From Meandrina meandrites (taxonomy: Eukaryota; Cnidaria; Anthozoa; Scleractinia; Meandrinidae): 64,000 nucleotides of DNA. How positions within the stretch are numbered: the first letter of the stretch is position 1; the number at the start of each line of letters is the position of its first letter. The notes beneath the pieces were generated by a model that worked only from the letters and a program-made list of their open reading frames with translations, ran no database searches and was not told the origin of the DNA. A program made the translations under genes and the position numbers. Positions 34,862 to 46,520 of this stretch are shown here, one piece after another. The stretch spans positions 22,659,789 to 22,723,788 of the forward strand of contig OY855906.1 of the NCBI GenBank assembly GCA_963693305.1, in the 5' to 3' direction.

Positions 34862-35855
34862 CGAAAATATCTTCCTTAGCTTCTCGCTGATTAACGGCCA
34901 CGAAATCGCTCCTTTCTCGCCGCCATTTAAAAGTAAATATACAAATAAGATACTCACCGAAGTTTCAAGTTCCAACGAGCCTTGTAACCTAAGAAATTTT
35001 GCCTTGAAATGTCAAAAAAACATTCGATATTGGCTGTCCGCCGGCAAAAATTTTTTTGGGGATCACTTTCTCGGGGAGCTTGGAAACCACGCTCAATTAG
35101 GTAGCCGAGCCTTCTGATCATAATATGAGCCCGTTAGGGACAATCAAGTGTGGTCAGCTGTCTTTTAATACACAAAATGGCGGGGGGTCCCGGCTAATGT
35201 GGAGGTGTCATGGCCGACACGTTGGCCAACGCGTTGGTTGGATCAGATTCGTTACCTTTACCGAATTTTTGCTTACAGTTGGTAAAAGGCTTTCAGTTGG
35301 TAAGTACTTTCGAGCTCTGTTTCTTTCTGTTATTATCTGAAATTCATCAGAAAACTGACAAAATTCAAGTGAAGTACAGATATTTGAATGGCATATGCAA
35401 AATCTTTCGGTTTTTTCACGAATTTGCGAAGACTAAACTCTCAGTCTCGAATATTCGTGAATGGAACGGACAAATTATGGAACCTCGATGCAGAACTATA
35501 GAACATGTAAAATGTTTTCTCTTTTGTCGTGTGTTAAGGTTGTTATTAACGCTTTTTAGCGCGCAGAGACTTGAAAGCTTAAAACCATGTGGTTAATGTT
35601 TAACCAATTTTTTGGGTTCAGTGATATGGTGTAGTGAAGTAAGACCTTTTGTTAACTACTCCAGTTTTGAAATAGTTTTATTCAATGACACGTGCAAATC
35701 CAAATACTAAGATTTCATGCAAACCTATTTAAACGTGTTCTGCCCAAGAAAAATTTTAGAGGTGTCTGAATAAATTTAAGATTTACATAAGCAATATAGA
35801 TGTAACCAGCTTCGCAATTATTTGGTGAAACAAGTGAAAACTGATTATGTAACAC
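34862..35855. other. Possible bidirectional promoter region and a weak + exon
   Basis: Contains no repeat that I recognise. On +, ATG at 35210 opens 30 codons (MADTLANALVGSDSLPLPNF) that reach a consensus donor TTG/GTAAGTACT at 35300. This could be a first exon of a gene running right, head to head with the RING exon. Nothing downstream confirms it. Confidence 0.25.
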
Positions 35856-36001
35856 CTTTAAAATAGCAGCGATGTGAGTAACACAAAGGTCTGAGGCTTG
35901 TGTGAGGGACAGCTTTGTTAACATGACACCATTTTGTGTATGGCTTAAACCTAATCCATACATGCTAAGAGTTGGTAAGGTTGCACTTGGTGGATTTTGA
36001 A
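35856..36001 (-). CDS. Unknown gene, exon 2 of two seen
   Basis: 146 nt, acceptor TATATCCAAG (ending 36002), donor AAAG/GTGTTAC (35855). Reads QNPPSATLPTLSMYGLGLSH, TQNGVMLTKLSLTQASDLC, VTHIAAILK. It begins with two bases of a split codon, matching the one base left over by the exon at 36297. Protein family not recognised. The frame stays open for ~50 codons past the donor, so the exon could be longer. Confidence 0.5.
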
Positions 36002-36104
36002 CTTGGATATAAAAAAAATAACAAAACATAAACTATTTAGCACTGTTGTGCTATTTGAAGACACTGTAATTATATAAACAAATATTGTAAATGAAGCAGA
36101 AACT

Positions 36105-36272
36105 TGTTAAAAATCCTAACTGGCAGGAGGCTGACCAGTTGGCTATTTACAAAGCATGGAGGAGTTGAATTTGGGGGACCAAAGACAAATCTATCCAGTG
36201 GTAGGGAGGAGGATTTGAACCGAGGGCCCAGGTTTACAAGTCCAGTGCCCTAACCACCAGGTGATGCTGCCT
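36105..36272 (-). mobile_element. tRNA-derived SINE in the intron
   Basis: On -, GGTGGTTAGGGCACTGG is the A-box side and GGTTCAAATCC the B box. The body has TTGTAAATAGCCAACTGGTC and CAGCCTCCTGCCAGTTAGG. This is the same family as 58432-58736. It lies within the intron between the exons at 35856 and 36297. Confidence 0.8.
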
Positions 36273-36296
36273 ATTAAGAAACAAGAATAGAAAAAC

Positions 36297-36513
36297 CTGG
36301 AACCTGAGAAACAAGAAAAAAAGGAATTTCATGCTTTTTAGGGTATGCCAATAGAGTTGATAAAATAGATTCATTATGGTTTACAATGTTAGTGCCCCCT
36401 TGAATTCCTGTGATGTCTTCTGGGAAATTGCCCTTTAGTATATATCTGCCAATTATGAATTCATTTGCACGTGAATAAGTCTTCAAAAATTCGACATGAA
36501 ATGGAGAAACAAA
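36297..36513 (-). CDS. Unknown gene, exon 1 of two seen
   Basis: Open frame FVSPFHVEFLKTYSRANEFI, IGRYILKGNFPEDITGIQGG, TNIVNHNESILSTLLAYPKK, HEIPFFLVSQVP. The donor CCAG/GTTTTT at 36296 leaves one base, which fits the two-base start of the exon at 36001. The acceptor is probably TTGTAAG ending at 36514, but the upstream limit is uncertain. Upstream exons are not found. The inverted duplication from 36900 may have displaced them. Confidence 0.5.
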
Positions 36514-36899
36514 CTTACAAAGCTCAGTGGATCTATTCACTGGATTGTGTTCATCTTCATTTACAGTTCTTAAGTTTCAAAGAAGTCTTCAATGTGCTGT
36601 GTCAGGTGGAGCCTGGCTACCAGCTACTAGCTACCAGCATCAACCCAATTAATGAGTTATGAGTTAAACTGAGGGTATGAAAATCTCCAAATTCATGATC
36701 TCAAGAATGCCAAATTCAATTATCACTTTAGGATATCAATTCATATTCTCCATGACACAGCTCACAAGAATTTAGAAAATGATCACCAAGAATTGTCTAC
36801 ATAGAAAAAGCAATTCTCTTAACTATTTCTGTAAGAAATGTTAAGAGAGCAGTAAGGAGAATATGAAGTTGACAGGCAGGCTTATAGGGCATATAGGGT
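36514..36899. other. Repeat-like sequence, no gene
   Basis: Holds AACTATTTCTGTAAGAAATG and TTAAGAGAGCAGTAAGGAGA, words similar to those at 37060-37090 inside the palindrome arm. It is probably a diverged copy of the same dispersed repeat. Confidence 0.4.
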
Positions 36900-37179
36900 C
36901 CATTTACATATTAAGAAAAGACTTTTTTGTAATTTAAAAGTGTGAACACTTTGCAGACAAGGAATACTCAATTTATAGGCCAGTGCGGGTCAGTTGAGTA
37001 ACCGAATGTTTAGTGGCTGGTTTCACAAATGATCACCATTGAAATTCTTCTACCTAGTTCTGAAAGAAATGTAGACAGAGCAGTACGGAGAATTTTTATG
37101 TTGACATTAACACTTAAAGGCTCCAACGTTGCAGCACTTCTCCATCAGTGAACACCTACTTTATAGTCAGTTTGCGAAG

Positions 37180-37830
37180 TGCTTTGACCTAATGGTTAGT
37201 GGATTGGACTCCTGATGGGTCATTCTGGTGTTGAGCTCTTGCGAGAGTCATCATGCTGTGTTCCTTGGCAAGACCCTCTACTCTAACAATCCTTTCTCCA
37301 TCTAGGAGTATCGATGGCACGGGTGGACTTTGTTAACACTCACTTTGTGCGGGAGACACAGTGCTCTGATGGCAACATGTAACATGTTGGAGTGCAGATT
37401 GTAAGATCCACACAGATTGCATGCAGTGTTCTTGTGTTGTGTTGTTGGACGAGATGGGAGAAGAACTCTTCGTGATTTAAAAGTGTCATCACTTTGCAGT
37501 CAAGGAAGACTCAGTTTGTAGCCAGTGTGGAAGGAACAGTGACCAAATGGTAAGTGGCTGATCAGTAGGTCTTAAATTGGGCTCTTGCTGGAGCCATCAT
37601 GTCATGTTTATGGGTAACACACTACTCTCACAGTGCTTCCCTCCAGCTTGGAGTGCAGACTGGCACGGACCAACTGTTAGGGGATCCTGACAAATGCTGG
37701 GGGTCACTTGTAATGGACAAGCATCCCATCAAGGGAGCGGAGCAATACTCCTAGGCACTTCATACTACAGGAACCAGAGTTGAGCACCAGTGCTGTTGAG
37801 CCATCCGGCTTCTCGCATCCCTAGGAATGT
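37180..37830 (+). repeat. SINE-derived sequence within left arm
   Basis: TTTGACCTAATGGTTAGTGG is tRNA-head-like, and TTGGCAAGACCCTCTACTCT follows. A second unit at 37545-37830 holds GCTGGGGGTCACTTGTAATG, GACAAGCATCCCATCAAGG and ACTCCTAGGCACTTCATAC, matching the SINE at 34143-34442 on its own strand. The segments at 36938-37010 and 37478-37545 are direct repeats of each other (AAAAGTGT..ACTTTGCAG). Confidence 0.6.
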
Positions 37831-38693
37831 AGCAGACTTCCTTCCTCTGTAGCCAATGAAATGCTTACTGGAATGTTTTTATTTTTAGCCACAGAGACTG
37901 TAAGGGTGATTCATTGTCCTGTGTAAAACATTCCTTTCACCATTTAAGTCCAACACCCTTCATTGGGTGCACCACAAAACATTTAAGTCGGGGAGGAAAA
38001 AGGGTATTGGTTAACCTACCCCTCTTACAAACAGTTACACGGCAAACAGGTGGAAGTGTAGAATGGCAGACTGGGATTAGGACAACAGTGGATTGTAGAA
38101 TGGGGTGGAGAGACTGGGGAATGGTGGCTCTTGAGTTTGGCTGTACAGTCAAGTTGATTTAAGAACCCACAATGAAGGACAATTCCTCGGCAGTGATGTG
38201 GTTAGCACATGTTGCAGTGGTTTTCAAGGTCAGGATTTGAATCCCTGGATGCGCTTTTCTGTTGTAGGAAAAAGATAGGCAATAAAACAACAGTTATTTC
38301 TACCTGATGTTCAGATGACACATATTAATTGGATGAAGCTCAGCTTCCGAGTGGCTGTTGAAAGTTGGGGAAAATGACGTATTGCATGCTTGGTTGAGAT
38401 GATGCTGTCTGTTTTAGGTCATAAACAGGCAACAGATGGGGTAGAAAGCAAGTCATGGTAGGTGATCCTTTAGTCATTTCAGAGACTTTTCCATTCTTTT
38501 GGCACTTAGTTCAAGATGTCTGAGTGTATTTCTTGTAAGAACTACAGTGCAAGGATGTTCTAGTTGTAATGACGCATCATCTTCTGTATATTTAGGAGAA
38601 ATGTTGAGTGATGAACTGACATGTCTAGGAATAGGTAGCGAACAACAATTATATCAACTGGGGAAGATTAACTGTGTTTAAGCTCAAAGGTTT

Positions 38694-38714
38694 AATAATA
38701 ACAATAATATTAAT

Positions 38715-38767
<53 letters not shown>
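38694..38767. repeat. (AAT)n microsatellite at the palindrome axis
   Basis: AAT/ATA units with minor interruptions, exactly between the two inward-facing arm ends. Confidence 0.95.
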
Positions 38768-38771
<4 letters not shown>

Positions 38772-39679
38772 CCTTTGAGCAGACATGGCTGGCCAGTCTT
38801 TCCTGGTTGATGTGACTGTTATTAGCTACTTCTTCATAATGATGTGTTAGTTCATCACTTGATACTTTTCCTGAATGCATGGAAGATTATGTTTCATTAC
38901 ATCCGAAACATCCTTGCGCTGTAGCTCCTGCAAGAGATCCACTTAAACATCCTGAACTGAATGCCAGGGGGATGGAAAAGCCTCTGAAGTGAAGAAAAGA
39001 TCACCTGCCACGACTCACTCTCTACCCTGTCTGCTGCTGTTTATGCCCTGGAACAGGTAACATTATTTCTACTGAGCATGGAATGCAATCTTTCCTCAAT
39101 TTTCAACAGGCAATCAAAAGCTGACTTTCATCCATGCAAGATGCGTCATCTAAATATCAAAAGAAATAACTGTTGTTACAAAGGTTGCTGATCTTTTTTC
39201 TACAACAGAAACTGCCCCTTCAGAGATTTGAATCCTGATCTTGGCTGCCACAACACCATGTGTTAACTACATTACTACCAGAGGATTGTCCTTTGTTGCA
39301 GGTTCTTGAATCAACCAGACCGTACAACCGGACTTAAGAGGCACTATTCCCTAATCCCCCCTCTGCATTCTACAATCCATCATTGCCCTAGTCACAGCCT
39401 GCCAGTCCACACTTCCACCCATCTGCTGTGTAACTGTCTGTAAGAAGTGCAGGTTAACCGGTGTTCTTTCCCCTCCCTCACTTGAAAGTTTTGTCGGTAC
39501 ATCCAGTGGTGGGAGTTAAACTTTTATGGTAAAAGGTTTGTTTTTCACAAGGTGATAAATCCCTCTTCCAGTCTTGGTGGCTCGGAATGAGAACACTCTG
39601 GTGACCATTTCACTGGCTGCAAAGCAGGGACGTCTGTTTCATTCCTGGGAAAGCGAGAAGCTGGATGACTCAACAGCGC

Positions 39680-40290
39680 TGGTGCTTTACTCTAGTTTCT
39701 GTAGTATGAAGTGCCTAGGAGCATCGCGACACTCTCTCGATGGGAAGCTAGTCTATTGCAGGTTACCCCTAGTTTTTTGTCAAGATGCCCAAACAATTGG
39801 TTAGTACCATCTCCACTCCAAGGTGGAGGGATGCACTGCGAGAGTGGTGTCTTGCCCATGAACTCGACACAATGACGCTAGCCAGGGCCCAATTTCAGAC
39901 CAGCCGAGCAGCTACTTACCATTTGGTCACTGTTTCCCCCACACTGGCTACAAACTGAGTCTTCCTTGACTGTTAAGCGGTGACACTTTTACATCACGAA
40001 GAGTTTTTCTCCCATCTCGTCCAACAACACAACGCAAGAACACTGCACACAATCTGTTTGGATCTCACAATCTGCACTCCAACATGTTACATGTAACCGT
40101 CAGAGCACTGTCTCCCGCACAAGTGAGTGTTTGCAGAGTTTACAGGCACCGTCAATACTTCTAGGTGGAGAAGGGATTGTTAGAGTAGAGGGTCTTGCCA
40201 AGGAACACAACACGACGACTCTGGTGAGGGCTCAACCCCAGACTGACCCATCAGGAGTCAAATCCACAAACCATTAGGTCACAGCACCCC
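39680..40290 (-). repeat. Mirror SINE-derived sequence within right arm
   Basis: Reverse-complement counterpart of 37180-37830. It includes CATTAGGTCACAGC (40274), GGAGCATCGCGACAC (39720) and CTACTCTAACAATCCCTTC on -. The SINE pieces were evidently present before the inverted duplication formed. Confidence 0.6.
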
Positions 40291-40566
40291 ACAAACTGAC
40301 TATAAAGTGGGTGTTTACTGATGGAGAAGTGCTGCAACGTTGGAGCCTTTAAGTGTTAATGTCAACATAAAAATTCTCCGTACTGCTCTGTCTACATTTT
40401 TTTCAGAACTAGGTAGAAGAATTTCAATGGTGATCATTTGTGAAACCAGCCACTAAACATTCAGTTACTCAACTGACCCGCACTGGCCTATAAATTGAGT
40501 ATTCCTTGTCTGCAAAGTGTTCACACTTTTAAATTACAAAAAAGTCTTTTCTTAATATGTAAATGG

Positions 40567-42840
40567 TGTCTTGTCTAAGAAGTTAACACAACAACCCTGG
40601 GTAGGGATTGACTTTGAGCCATGCGTTTGTAGTCCAACATGTTGGATTTAACCCTTAGTCAATTGTGCCTTCTTCACAAGATGAGATTTTACCGAGTGAA
40701 AAGTGACACATCATATTTATATCATGATGGCATCAATGCATACATCTCTTTTGAGATATTTTAGCTTACTGGTTTCATGTTGTTGGTAGATACTAATGAA
40801 CGGAGCTAGCAGTGAATAGACATACATGTGGGATGTATTGTTCACGGTTAAGTTGTGTGGATCACCTGATAATTGGATTTACGCTGAAACATTTCAGGTT
40901 ATATCTTCCACATGACATTGAAGGCTTCTTTGAGAGCTTAAATCTAAACACCTGAAACAGGAAACAGTCTAGCAGGAAGACTACATGAAACCGATCTTTG
41001 TTAGTTTGTTAACCCACATGAGATCATGTGTTACACTGGACATTGCTACCGGTATTTGCTTTAAGTTTTCAATCACATTCACTTGTACAAGAATGAATGA
41101 TTTGCAGTTATATAAAGGCCGGCCGGGGCAATTTTCCAGGAAGTGCCACGTATTAACGTCTTTAAATTTGGGGAACTACAGTGGACATGCAACATTGTGA
41201 AGGTAAATAAATCTATTTTATTGATCTCTGTTATTGGTAACCAACCCAAATAGGTAATAAAGTTATATAGATTTAGCCAAGCCTAAAAGTGGAGCTCCAC
41301 ATATACATTTTTTGCTGGTTCTTAATAATTTGTAGAAATACTCTCATTGATAGTACTGTCATTGAAGTTATTAGGCAACTACTCAAGAAAGATTCCATAG
41401 TCTAAATTGATCATCAACTCCAATTGCAGAAATTCCCTTGAAAAATCCTGTTAGGACAAGAAAACAAAGGACTAGAGCTAGTGATCCAATAGAAAACCAA
41501 TATCTGGTCAGGGGCCAACTTCAATAAAACATGTGATCTCGGTACAATGTTTTTAAGTTCACCAATGATTGTATGGATACTGGAAGTTCCTGTCATTTCA
41601 TTATATTATGGTGAAGTCAATGACCAGTTGTATTGACTTTTCACAGAATTCAGTTGCGACATCTGCACTTCTACGTTTGACTTAAAACTAGATAAAAGCA
41701 GAACGTGCTCACATTTTGTTTTCAATCTAGCACTCTCAGAGCATTGTGTGTGATATAAACAACATGTGTGTGATGCGCAATGAGTGGTCATTGGTCGTTA
41801 AGAAAAAGTTCTTAACATAGCAAATAAATCAGAAAAATAGGAACTAGAAGTACCCAAGTAAAGTATGTGTACAACCTTCAAAGTGAACGTTTCTAAATTG
41901 AGATGACAGAAGAAAGTGGGGGACCAGAAAAGGTAAAACAAATCACATGCCTCTTTTCTACAATTGTGGCTGTCTTTCTTGAGTAAAATAGGAGTCAAAC
42001 TGTAAGAATGGTTTAAAGCTTCTTAATTTTTTGAATGCTTTACTATTTTTAGTGTGAATTCAATTTCTTTCTATTTATTTCCGTATAAGTGTTTGAGTTT
42101 CTTTAGTAAGCGAGAATTTTTCCAGGCAATAGACAACATAAGGGAAATTCCAGTGCATTACCATAGCGAGCCATGAGTCACTCAAACCTTGGACATTTGT
42201 TACTCAAGTGGCTGCTTTTCTAAATTCTTTACTTTGGTGTTCCATGCAGTTAAATTCAAGAGTTGGTAAGCATTAACTGTCCAGTTTAAAGCTTTCCAGG
42301 TTTTTGTTAGTTTTAAGTTGTTGTTTTCATGTCCTGTTACATCTTACCCTAAACAGAATTTTACAGTCAAAAAACTCTAAGGGGAAGAATTCGTTCAGTG
42401 AAATACATATTTTGTAGTACAGGAAAAAGTCTTGGCTTTGAAACTGTTGAAATAATTTATCTTCAGGGCTGTCACTTGTGTTTGAAGTATTATGAAAAAA
42501 TAGCAATCGGGGTGAATAACTATGAAAGCCATCAGAGAAGACAGAGAAAATACCCTGCCCTACCCTACCCCCAACCCTTTTAATAAAGAGTTTTATGAAA
42601 CTATACCTTTCAAATAGCTTTCTAATCTTGTAATGGTGTTTAGTTGTATGTCATTAATGCAGAAATGGACAACACCTGCAGAGTGTTCTTTGAAGTATTT
42701 TAACACAGGCACAATCCACAAGAAAGTTTGAGAAACAAGTGCACAAGATGGTGCAGCCAAGGACAATATAAAGGTGTAGCCAATGAAGACTTTAAATGCT
42801 GGTTGCTGTGGAGACTGGATTGTCAGGACTTAAAAACATG
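40567..42840. other. Intergenic DNA, no gene supported
   Basis: Short minus-strand frames at 41414-41998 have fairly protein-like stretches but no consistent splice phases or known domain. AT-rich throughout. No repeat boundary recognised. Confidence 0.4.
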
Positions 42841-44330
42841 TGCATTTTGTGCATGATTAGAGCTGCTTCAGGTAGAGTCCACTAAAAACTACATTTAAAA
42901 GGTTCTTAAACTTTGACACAAAGGCACAAAAAATATATTTGTCATCCATTTATCTTTGTCAAAATTATGACAATATAAAATTCTTTTCAGCATCTCCTTT
43001 GACTGGAAAGTTTCCATAATGGCTTCAAAATTTGTGAAGGAGGCGTGAAAGTGCCTCCACTTGTATGAAAAGCTTGTGAATCCTGTACCTTTAAATTTAA
43101 TTGCAATGTAGCTGAGTTGTTACAAAATATAGTTCATTTTTTTCACGTTTTCACCCAAATTCACATTGTTTTCAGCTTGGAGAGGTTATTGAAAGGTAAA
43201 AAAAACCTATAAAACCTTAAGATTGTTTCATTTTAGATTTTTTATCTTGAAAACATGTTATTTGTCTGAAGAGAAGTGGGCGCACGAAGGACTACTAGAA
43301 GGCGATTTTCACTGATAACAGGCAGTGGCTTGCAGAGAACACTGTGGAGAACAAATGTGGTAGGTGTACGCATAAGCAAGAGCAGCCAATTATTTGCATG
43401 TTTTCAATAAAATAATTATTCCACTCGCGCTTGTTGAATATGAGATGGTTATAGCCAACTTGGCGCTACCCGCCTCATTGGCTATCTACCATCCCATATC
43501 CAACATGCGCTTGTGGAATAGTTGTAAATTATTCACAAAATAGTCATGTTGCCCATATATGGTCAGAAAGTCACTGCTGTTCATCATCTGTACATTGCAG
43601 ATATGCTGCCATATAGCTGGTTGCCACAATTTGCCTGAGTATTGCAAAGCACTGCTAAACCACGGTAGTTTTAGTTGTAAAATGTTTTTCATTGGCAATT
43701 AGTTCAATAATAAAACAATTATCCTGATCAGTCTTGCAGAATATCTGCTGATTTTAAGTATCAAGCGATATACTGTATGATTTGTTAAATATTGACTAAC
43801 ACATCCAACATGCATATGTTAGCAAATATTGTTTACATTGATGCAAAAGTCTTCTTTTTTGGCTTGTCATTAAGGTCATTTGTTGAAATATAGCTGTAGA
43901 ACTAGACATAGATTTCAAATCAAACTTTGCCTATTGGTTGAAATTTGTTTAGGAGCATGAAGATATTGTATTATATAACACATAATTCCTTACATTTGTA
44001 TTTAAACTGTTTACTTTATTCCTTATGAGAGCAAAAACAGGAGACTATAAAACCTATGCAACAATCCAACAGAACAGCACAAAAGAGAACATAATACTCA
44101 TAGACTCAAAACTTTCAAAATTGGGTGAGGATATTGTCCAGTGTTGGTTAGATATAAAACTCCACTTACAAATGTACAACACTAACAATAAAGATATAAA
44201 ATATCCAGTAAGTTTGACATATAAATTTATGAAAAGACAAAGCTGTAATGAAAATAATTTAGTAAAGGAAATGAAGAAGAGATATTATTTTGTAAAGCAT
44301 ATACATGCGAAAATAATCGTAATCAGTTGA
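42841..44330. repeat. Cluster of dispersed-repeat pieces
   Basis: Several segments recur in inverted sense near 57300-60200. GGCGTGAAAGTGCCTCCAC (43046) pairs with 59160. The CCAATAGGCAAAGT-type word (about 43930) matches 60005. TCTGACCATATATGGGC (43555 on -) matches 60140. GGATATTGTCCAGTGTTGG (44130) pairs with 57310. Order is not conserved, so these are separate copies. Confidence 0.5.
43416..43521. mobile_element. Palindromic MITE, ~106 bp
   Basis: TTATTCCACTCGCGCTTGTT pairs inward with ATGCGCTTGTGGAATAG, and GATGGTTATAGCCAA pairs with TTGGCTATCTACCATC. It is related to the ends of 29268-30220. Confidence 0.7.
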
Positions 44331-44749
44331 CGCTTCGGCATCATCTTGACGCAATTCTCAAGACTAAAATAAAATTAAATATGCAATGTTGTTAAAAAAT
44401 TCCTAAATTTGCATAAAGCAAAAAATCCTAGGTGAATACTTTTGCATGGACAGAGTCTGTTTGCACATCAAGGAATGGTCGCAACTTGCAGATGAAATGC
44501 ATCTCTTTGATTAGGCCATCCATTTTGTTTTTAGAGATGCGGGCAGTTGAACATTGTGATCGTCCATGTAGTGCTTGTAAATAGACGACGATTTTTATTT
44601 ATGTCCATCAACACATTGGTGCAAGTGGCCCTGTATGTAAACAACATAGCCCGCATCGCTCAGGCCACATTGAAATTTGTAAACTAAACATTGACGGGCT
44701 TGATTTCTTGCAATTTGAGGTCTTCGTGTTATTTTATTTAATTACCGTT

Positions 44750-45225
44750 TAGGGCGCCCATCCTTTCTTATAAAAGTCTTATCATGCCCTTATTCGAGTA
44801 CGCTGATCTAGTTTGGGGTGACAAGCACAATGTAACTTTAATGTCTAGCCTACAAGTTTTGCAAAATAAGGTGGCTAAAATAATTTTAGATTGACCGCTG
44901 TATTCATCTGCGTCGCATGCATTAGCGACTCTTAAATGGATACCATTAGAGAAAAGGCGTTTCCAGCCAAGATGTGTGCATGTCTACAAATGTCTAAATG
45001 GACTTAGAAATCATGAATTGACTTTAGTGACACAACAACATCAACATAATTATAACACCAGAAATTAAGTCAATATCAGACTCCCCTGTATCAAGAGAAA
45101 TTGGGGAAAACAGAGAACCGCCTATCACACAGTTAATGATTTTAATTCTCTTAGCCAGATTATACGAGACTCTGATAATATAAATACCAGTATTTTGAAG
45201 CGACAGGTTTTTAATTTCTTAATTT
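44750..45225 (+). pseudogene. CR1/L2-like LINE C-terminal fragment
   Basis: On +, SLIMPLFEYADLVWGDKHN, LQVLQNKVAKIILD, then after a stop LATLKWIPLEKRR, HVYKCLNGLRNHEL and HTVNDFNSLSQI. This order is the typical end of the reverse transcriptase protein in CR1/L2/Jockey-type elements and is comparable to 62665-63100 (LIQPHFDYCNLVWGN). It carries at least two stops. Confidence 0.65.
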
Positions 45226-45230
45226 AAGTG

Positions 45231-45529
45231 TTTATAAAACTCTTATTTTTTGTCCTCTTAAGTTTTTAACATATTTTTAACTCAAAGTAGATAATTTTAG
45301 TTTTTAGTTTTAATCTTCAAGGTCCTTTTTGAAAACCACTTATGTGTGAAAAAGTCTCGTCATGAAAGATTATTATTATTTATTTCCAGCTGACAAAAAT
45401 CTGCTGGATTACAGTCTTGGTCTCTAAGCTTAGATTGTTAAGAGGCTGTTTAACAATGTTTGCTTAGTCTAAGTCTTTTAAAGGAAGAATGACTCGAGCC
45501 ATGGTAGTTTTCTCCTCTAGCAAGGGAGT
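45231..45529. other. LINE 3' flank and intergenic DNA
   Basis: AT-rich, no gene seen. AAAGTCTCGTCATGAAAGATT followed by ATTATTATTATTT (45340-45385) may be the 3' end of the LINE fragment. Confidence 0.35.
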
Positions 45530-46520
45530 GTGGTGCTGGTCAGATAACCAATGAAGCGCTTGACAGCTGAGTTGAATAAGTGCTGAGGGTATTTAAGTTT
45601 TGAGAACACATCCTTTAACCGATCACATTCCTGTGAAAAATAGGACCAATCAGACGACAGCCAGTAAGCTCGATACAACATGGTGGTAATTAGGCAGCAC
45701 TTGTATCGACTATCGACATGGTTTTGGTAATGAACGAGGAGTCCGTGTTTGTTGGCTTGGTGAAAACTCTGGTCTCAATTCTTGGCGTTACGTTTATTAG
45801 CTCAACACCAACAAAAGGTATAAACGAATTATTCTCAACATCCATTGTAAATTTTACAGAGGAGTGGCAGTTATGGAGGGTTTCCAAAAAACTGTCAGCT
45901 GAAGCCTTGTTTGGCATAACGTACATATCAACGATAGAAATAGGACAGCTTGCCATCCTGATTGTGTTTTTCTTTGATGGAGCACATGAATATGTTTGCT
46001 AGTAGGGGTGCAACAGGGGATCCCATTGCAGCCTTATCCGTCTGTTCATAAAGATTCCCATCAAACTGAAAGAGTTGCCTTTTGGTTGCTGCTCTCAGTA
46101 AGTCGACTAGCTGAGATCTGGAGACGTTCAGTTCATGGGTCTTATTGAACCAATGATCAGTGAATGCCTTGTCAGCCAATATTGAGATGGTCTCCTCCAA
46201 AGGCACATAAGTAAACAGCAAAGTTATGTCGTATGACACCAGGATATCACCATTGTTGATCACCAGGTCTTGTATTTCATTAAGGAACTGATAGGTTTCA
46301 GTTACATTGTACTGATTGATCTGATCATCCAGCCATTTGCCCAAAGCATAATTATAGGTGTGTGTGGCCAAGAGGATTGGGCACATAGCAAGGTTTTCTT
46401 TGTGCATCTTTGGTAATCATTATGGGACATCCTTGAGCAACATACTGTACGCTTTATAGTGTTTATTGCCACCTTGTATGGAATTGAATAGCTGTCTTGT
46501 TTTAAAGTACATGTCATCTG
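45530..46520 (-). pseudogene. Penelope-like element reverse transcriptase relic
   Basis: From right to left on -: TLKQDSYSIPYKVAINTIK; then YNYALGKWLDDQINQYNVT; VSYDITLLFTYVPLEETI (catalytic D block); KAAMGSPVAPLLANIFM; KLSYFYR followed at once by a frame break exactly at the Y-x-D-D active site; MPNKASADSFLETLHNCHSS; FTMDVENNSFIPFVGVEL; and in other frames SYFSQECDRLKDVFSKL and QHLFNSAVKRFI. This is the order of Penelope-like reverse transcriptases. The GIY-YIG endonuclease expected next is not seen to the left of 45530. Frameshifts make it inactive. Confidence 0.8.

Larger units (their letters stand above)
36900..40566. repeat. 3.7-kb inverted duplication around an AAT microsatellite
   Basis: The left arm 36900-38693 pairs with the right arm 38768-40566 over the full ~1.8 kb, with an estimated ~80% identity. 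Landmarks from outside in are CATTTACATATTAAGAAAAG / its complement at 40566; GGCTCCAACGTTGCAGCACT / 40350; GTTGTTGGACGAGATGGGAG / 40025; CTAGGCACTTCATACTAC / 39720; GGTTAACCTACCCCTCTTAC / 39450; AGTGATGAACTGACATG / 38860; and at the axis AGCTCAAAGGTTT / AAACCTTTGAGC. No target duplication was found at the outer ends. Confidence 0.85.

Noticed and set aside
43486..43698. Minus frame of 70 codons with protein-like composition
   Set aside because: Its end lies in the palindromic MITE at 43416-43521, and its middle (CTGACCATATATGGGC) is a dispersed repeat also found near 58040 and 60140.
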